Shown: one piece after another, positions 46,330 through 64,000 of the stretch
How the letters are laid out: every line of letters begins with the position of its first letter
Numbering within the stretch: the stretch's first letter is position 1
NCBI RefSeq assembly: GCF_964340395.1
Contig: NC_135556.1
Location: 17,856,142 to 17,920,141, forward strand
Length of the DNA stretch: 64,000 bases
Direction: 5' to 3'
From: Glandiceps talaboti
Taxonomy: Eukaryota > Hemichordata > Enteropneusta > Spengelidae
Notes under the pieces: model-generated
What the model saw: the letters and a program-made list of their open reading frames with translations, nothing else
What the model was told of the DNA's origin: nothing
Database searches by the model: none
Translations under genes and position numbers: made by a program

Positions 46330-49300
46330 ATGGATAATGCAAATCAGTACGAATACCAAGCTATACCTCCGTTTGATGTTGCCAATAATGCCCAACCAAA
46401 ACCACGTCGGTAAGTTATATTTCATTGATTTTTTAAATCACATGCATATTACGAGCCTGATTTGTGTGTACCTTTCTCATAGTATGGTACACACCTGAAG
46501 AAAGGAGAAATCTCACTGGACCAAATGTTCAAGAGAGATTATTTGCAATTGTTTAAATTTGGTACATGTGTATGTACACATGCTGTCAGATTTGCTTTAT
46601 TTCAATGATAGTATCAATGCAAGTGTCTAGATTTACTCGTAATATATGTTAGAAATAAAGATAAAACCAAAATATAACCAAAAGAAATGATAACCCCTGG
46701 ACATAATGTAATTATAACAAAACTACTGCTGATACTTTATAGCAGAAACAATTGTTATCTTCCAATTTTTCATTATCATAAATATGAAATATTGTAATAT
46801 CCTAATGACGTCATATTTCTTTCACTAGGTCTAGAACCAGCGTGGCATTTAGTCAATTGTTCGCAATATTTCATATTGTAGTAGGATCAGTTCTCCCTTT
46901 GGCCAAAGCTTTTGAAAAGATGCACGCAACTCGAGAAGGACATGAGAGAGATTTGCAGTCATGGCATTTAGATATTTACTACATATATTTATGTGGTGGA
47001 TCGATAGTGTTAATGATTGTTATGAGAGCAGCTGGGATGTTAACAACCCATGAGGGACAACAAAGTCACCAAGCTGCTTCGAAATTTATCAAAGGTAAGG
47101 ACCTTAATATCGCGTTTCATTGTCTGTACGAGGATTGCAGTGACAAACCAGTATATTCCCTTGATCGTTGGTCATGTACACGGTGACACGTGACTTGTAA
47201 CTGTTCGAAACCACTGTATAGGCTAGGCATGGCTCATTTTGAAGAGGAAATGCAAAGCAAATTATATTCATATGTTCTGTGAAGAATGGTATTTTAAATA
47301 ACGTCTTTGGAATTTCGGTGACAACAAGACACCTTAAAAAAAATACACAGTCATTATCAGAGGGTGGTTGGTGGAAGCATTACTTGAAATATACCTCAAT
47401 AGCATTTGTAATGTTCCAGTAAAACAAATGATTTTTATTCTCGATTGATAGGTGGCGCTGCACTATTCGCGGCTTGTGGAATGTTGATAAAAGGTTACAA
47501 GCTTGGTTGTGTCATAGATGGTAGTTGTGACTATTCAAAGTCCTACAAGGCAGCAGATGGTGTAGAGGCAGTTCTTGGTTTTCTGTTTATTCTCCAGCTT
47601 TGGTTGTTTGTGTGTGTTTACTCCAATAAATGCATAACGAAGTGGAAACGACTAGCGAGGTAAGTAACATTAAAACTGTCTTCCACCATTTCAATGCAAA
47701 ATATTTTCACATTTAGTCACAGTGTGACTGTGTACATGTGATTTGTCGCCATTGCAGTGATTTCGCTTTTCAAAATCAATAGTTTTAGCAACCTACTTGC
47801 AATGGAATTCTTTCCCTCAACCTACCTTATAACTGGTTAAGTGTGCTGATATCACTTAATAGCTTTACACATAATCAAACTGTGATATTTTCATTTTCAC
47901 TATTTAGGATAGCTATCATGTTAATGTGGGCTACCTGCTTAAGCTGTTGGAGCCGAGATTTTGTTCATGAGGTTAGCGAGGACTTGGAAAAACAGACATT
48001 CAACTATGATATCATATGTAGGAATAAGAATCCACCTGTCAACATCATTAACGGAGATATTTACTCTCGATTCCTGGTAAACCTGGCCAGTTCTCAAGTT
48101 AATGGTATGTATGATAAAGTACAGGCTCGACTTCTGTCAGTAACAGTACACTGTACTTTGTAATTCTCTGCTTAAACCCTTGAACCGATCAGTTGACATC
48201 CATGGATGTGTGACGTCATCGGGCGAGTAATCTAATTGGTGGCACTCGAAATCGCATTAGCCAATAGGAGGGATTTGGGCTATGATTTCAAAAACTGATT
48301 GCATCCATGTATGCTATATTCGAAACAAAAACTGCTAAAAAATGACACAGGTGTTTTAGGAACTTTCTGATCGATCAGTACGTTGCAGACCTATATCAAT
48401 TCATGGTTTGGGGGATAATGCTAAATACATATGGATTTACGAATAGAATGGCGTTTGTATAATGAAAATACTTAACAATATGCAAGGTGGTGCCCCAATA
48501 GAACCCTCTGTTTATAACTATGGGAATTTGTATGCCCATCGTGATGTCATTTACTAGTAATCATGCCTCATTTCAACTTGGGAAGAATGTTTCATTAGTT
48601 TTAGATAGATTAACAGTTTATAAGTAATGTATTAGAAAACTGAATTATGCAATGAGACAAAGTTAAAGTGTAGGATGTTCAGATCTCCGAACAATGTGTT
48701 CAGAAAGTTTTTTTTCGGGGAAGGGGCACAGCACTTTCTCCGAGCAACAATATTGTATTTTGCGACCAGTTTCAGTCACATCATTAAGTTGCAAAAAGTT
48801 TCACTTTACTTTTAAAACTGTAGCTTGCCATGGATGTTCAAACTACTCAAACGTTCATTTTGTTTTGTTTTATTTTAGGGTCTAATAACGACTCGCATAA
48901 AACGTTCAAAGACGCTTTGGAATCAGAATCACCCATCCTTATTCCAGGAGCTATGGAATTTTACCTTATTATGTCAGGGTTCATGTATGTCATGTATGGA
49001 AATATCGGAAGACATGCTGACAACGTACAAGAAGAGCAGCCTAGAAAGCATTACTATTCACTTCAGAAAAGTCTCATAGGTTTAGGCGGCGGTATTCTAG
49101 TTATAATAATATCCGTTATCGTCGTTAAAACGCACACCAATTCCGAAGATCAGGACGCAGATTGGGCCAAAGGGATTCCATCTGCCATATATTATTTGTT
49201 CATGGTTTGCGTATATCCCTTATGCATTCTGGGAAATTTGATCGCTCACATTAAAATGCGTAGGAGCACCACTTGGCAAATTGACGACGAAAGAGAAGAC

Positions 49301-49735
49301 GAACTCCGCCTCACTATGGTGTTAATGTACATATCGGCTAGCGGCATGTTCGTTTATAGCATGTTCAGTATCATTGCAGCGGCTCTCAGCACACACTCAG
49401 TCCAAGTTCCAAATCTTCTTCTTTACCACGAGTGCCTAAAGATAGTCGACATATTTATTTCGGTTACTTTTCTATACGACGCACTTCACAGAAGACCTCC
49501 TCCTGATTTTAGACCGAACTTTACCCGACAAATAATAATTTTTGTATTATTCGTCAATGGTATGTTCTGGTATACCAATATCTTAGAATTGAAAGATGTG
49601 GGGTTATGTCCTATTCAGTATTGTTTCTATGGATACGAGACATGGTCCATCATTCTTCATCTTGTTAATCCCCTTATACTTTATTTTAGGTTTCATTCTA
49701 TGGTACTGTATTTTGAGGTGTGGCTGAGTGGGTGA
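46330..49735 (+). CDS. Otopetrin family proton channel D
   Basis: Five coding exons: 46330-46409, 46829-47094, 47452-47659, 47908-48104, 48879-49735; 535 aa, phases 2-1-2-1. N-terminus MDNANQYEYQAIPPFDVANN is polar. Exon 2 has SRTSVAFSQLFAIFHIVVG, exon 3 ends YSNKCITKWKRLAR, exon 4 begins with IAIMLMWATCLSCWSRDF, and exon 5 has PGAMEFYLIMSGFMYVMYGN, FLYDALHRRPPPDFRPNFTR and a C-terminus YFEVWLSG. Twelve hydrophobic segments as in the other copies. Nearest paralogue is C, with which it shares exon lengths, the conserved N-terminus of exon 2 and the C-terminal WLSG. Expected to be a proton-selective plasma-membrane channel. The final exon's open frame extends upstream of the acceptor at 48879, but that part is intron. 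Confidence 0.94.
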
Positions 49736-50723
49736 AAAAAAGACAGTTGTTGCCAGTATCCGTGCCTACTTTGCAAGTTAGGAGACACTAGAGCTAAATC
49801 TTTGGTAAAGACACGAGTCATGCGGCAGTACACAAAGTAGTGAACAAAATACGACAAAAGAAAATTCGGAATTTTCCAAAACTAGCCAAGAAATCGACAG
49901 CATGAGTTCAGATGAAATTACGAATTTGGCTGTAGATGAAAATTTGTTTGACTGTTTCAAGCCGGGGTTTCAAGTTCGCAGACACCCTATGTGCTTCCAA
50001 ATAGCGCCCTCTTGGTCACACTATACAACTTAGTTTGTCTTTCCGATAACAAACTACTAGTAATTTGTTGCTAAGATATGAAGGGGGGGGGGGGGGTGTA
50101 ATGTTAATACCGTATTATTGACACTGCTATTTTACACTACAGCGGGAAGTTACTTTATATGTAAAAAGAATTTAATCCCTGTATTGCGGTTAGTATACAG
50201 TCAACAGAATAAATGTATTCATTTGCATATAGCAATGAAAAGAACTTTCTGTGAGTGAACCGTGTTTGTTTGTTTGTTTGTTTGTTTGTTTGTATTTATT
50301 TATATTATTTATTTATTTATTTATTTATTTGTCTATTTATTCTCTTCACACGTGTATTTGTCAAATATAGATACGTTGGTATAATGATAATTATGTTCCT
50401 TGAAGGGAATTCCCAAAATGGCCGAACTCATTTCAAGTGCAGTAGGGCTTCTTTACAAGCGTTCAATGTTGAAGGTGGCGTAAGTTACAAGGTGCTATTT
50501 CATCACCTAAATTCGTATGTAAGTTGGTCGCAGTAGTTTTATAAATCACGGCTTGCGATCTTAAGATAATGCCATCATTAATTATACTAAAGACTCATGT
50601 AAAGCGCAAAACTACACGAACACACTTTATGAGACAGAGACACTTTATTACCATCAAGGTAAACACAACGTCATATGAAATCCGAATAATGAATTCTTAA
50701 GAACATGCCTAATTACCAAACTT

Positions 50724-50729
<6 letters not shown>

Positions 50730-50798
<69 letters not shown>
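50730..50798. repeat. (TA)n dinucleotide repeat
   Basis: About 34 TA units followed by a short CA run. Confidence 0.97.
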
Positions 50799-50810
<12 letters not shown>

Positions 50811-50956
50811 TATACATGCACACATATGTTTATTAATTATCAATATTCATGCGGATTTACCAAAACTTAGATAGCTCTTGCTATCCTTATAACATAAGGA
50901 AGCTGTGCGCTTTAAGTTTTGTTTGAATTGATGAAGTAGTTTTTGAATATCATGTT

Positions 50957-50958
50957 CA

Positions 50959-50990
<32 letters not shown>

Positions 50991-51187
50991 CATACACATA
51001 CACACATACATACATACATACATACATACATACATACATACATACATACATACATACATACATACATACATACATACATACATACATACATACAGTGACA
51101 AACGGATGGACGGACCGACGGATGGACAGACAGAGACAGACAGACAGACATACATACATACATACATACATACATACATACATACAT

Positions 51188-51230
<43 letters not shown>
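50957..51230. repeat. (CATA)n/(CAGA)n compound microsatellite
   Basis: Two CATA blocks and two CAGA blocks separated by a short GGAC-rich spacer (about 51100-51125). Confidence 0.97.
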
Positions 51231-51809
51231 TGGTTTGTTGTGAGGTAAGACATCACTTGTATAACAAGTTTATAGTCTATATTACATGTAATATGTACAA
51301 CAAAATGTGTACTCTAACACTGCAGTAGGCATTGACTGTACATGTGGTAATTACAGAAGGCAGGATAGCGTACAGATCATCTGATGTTCACATTGTTCTT
51401 ACAGGCCCACTCTGAATATAGTATATCCATGTTTATATTATGAAAAATAATAGCCCTATGATCCGGGTAGCATTGTAGAAAGAACAGACATATGCAAAAA
51501 TATCATACATTAATATTTTATAAAACTGTATTTACATAGAAATAAGGCTCACATCTTCCATTTTTCTTACACCTACAAGAGAACCAAAACAAGATATATG
51601 TTATTATAATAAATTTTGACATTACAGTAACACATAGTTCAGTTCCTGACTAAAGTTCAATTTTGTCATTTCTCAGTCTAACCATGTAATCCGTGGAGTA
51701 AATGTTCTAAGTTGACGTTATAATTATTTCTTTATGATAGGTTGGCATTACCCAGATACATGTACTTAGGCACAACCACATTTACATATGAATGGTAGTC
51801 GATTCTTGC

Positions 51810-51965
51810 CTAGAATAGTTGACTGGCTAAACTGATACGATGAAGTGTTTGTATATGGACATGTTGTACATTGGTAAACTCGTTGGTAATAATTACATAA
51901 TGACCCATAGCCCATAACTTCAGGAAAGGTATTACGCAGCAAATATTGTATTGGTTCTCGTTCAA
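51810..51965 (-). CDS. Candidate last exon (cytoplasmic tail) of the sushi-domain gene
   Basis: The transmembrane exon ends in phase 0 with a strong donor, so at least one more exon is needed. An acceptor-like GTCCAG at 51966-51971 opens a phase-0 frame of 51 codons plus stop (starts LNENQYNICC, ends SLASQLF). The upstream pyrimidine tract is weak and the peptide is not recognised, so another exon in 51.3-52.2 kb may be the true one. Confidence 0.25.
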   Translation of the reverse strand: MNENQYNICCVIPFLKLWAMGHYVIITNEFTNVQHVHIQTLHRISLASQLF

Positions 51966-52287
51966 CTGGACAATTTCAGTGCCTCTTGCTTTCATGCACG
52001 GTTCAATAAAAACTTGTAGTTATTATTAGGACACAGCCTATTGGCTGAACAAAAAATCCTAGCAAGTATGATATTGGTTTCTTGACATTGTAATATCGGA
52101 AACAAGGTAGGGATGGAACATAATAATTATTTCAGATATAATGGTCTGGAGCAGAACATTCAAACAGCTTTCTATTCACCTTTCTATCCATCAGCGTGTC
52201 TCTGTTGATATTTGCCTGCCTAGCCAACCCTCCCTTTCTATCACTAGTTTGTCATCATCATTTTTACTATCATGAATGTAGACTTAC

Positions 52288-63865
<11,578 letters not shown>

Positions 63866-64000
63866 CTACATGCCAAATCGGACACCATAGAAAGATGAAA
63901 ATAAAACAGAAATATTATTGTTATTAAATGTTGTGGGTTATTTTGGTCAGAACACTATCTATTTCTGCTCTATCGGATTCAAATAAAAAGACAATACACA

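Larger units (their letters stand above)
49736..51809. other. Intergenic region between otopetrin D and the sushi-domain gene
   Basis: The two genes converge here. Contents: a G tract (about 50085-50097), (GTTT)n/(ATTT)n (50262-50340), (TA)n (50730-50798) and a long CATA/CAGA compound array (50957-51230). No gene was recognised; poly(A) signals were not fixed. Confidence 0.6.

Overview
This is a eukaryotic nuclear window, AT-rich, with short exons bounded by GT/AG introns and a heavy load of microsatellites (CATA, CAGA, TA, GT, AG) and small non-autonomous DNA transposons. The gene families (CD36/LIMP-2, otopetrin proton channels, a VWD-sushi membrane protein of the SUSD2/MUC4 type) and the repeat style point to a marine invertebrate, most likely a deuterostome such as a hemichordate or lancelet. 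The species cannot be settled from the sequence alone.

Layout. (1) 1-19.2 kb: a head-to-head pair of CD36-family genes. The minus-strand copy (exons 1-5 seen, rest beyond the left edge) starts at 4152. The plus-strand copy is complete (12 coding exons, 6511-19157, 491 aa) and resembles the lysosomal/scavenger receptor LIMP-2/SR-B branch. (2) 19.2-25.0 kb: no gene seen; several inverted-repeat elements. (3) 25.0-49.7 kb: four complete otopetrin genes, two on the minus strand (A 25051-28292, 542 aa; B 31154-34681, 549 aa) followed by two on the plus strand (C 38245-42418, 530 aa; D 46330-49735, 535 aa). All have five coding exons with the same intron phases, so they arose by local duplication and inversion. 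(4) 52.3-63.9 kb: the 3' part of a minus-strand gene for a type I membrane protein: end of a VWD region, then 20 intact single-exon sushi domains, then a transmembrane helix. One more sushi exon in the array is decayed.

Functionally the genes are separate families, not an operon or pathway: lipid/glycoprotein scavenging or lysosomal receptors, proton channels, and a large glycosylated cell-surface protein. All are membrane proteins. The novelty here is mainly in genome architecture: paired divergent duplicates, a sushi-exon amplification with duplicated introns, a splice donor embedded in a microsatellite, and nested miniature transposons, one of them with a perfect 8-bp target duplication. 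Exon borders were read by eye from splice signals, phase continuity and protein similarity; no alignment or search was run.
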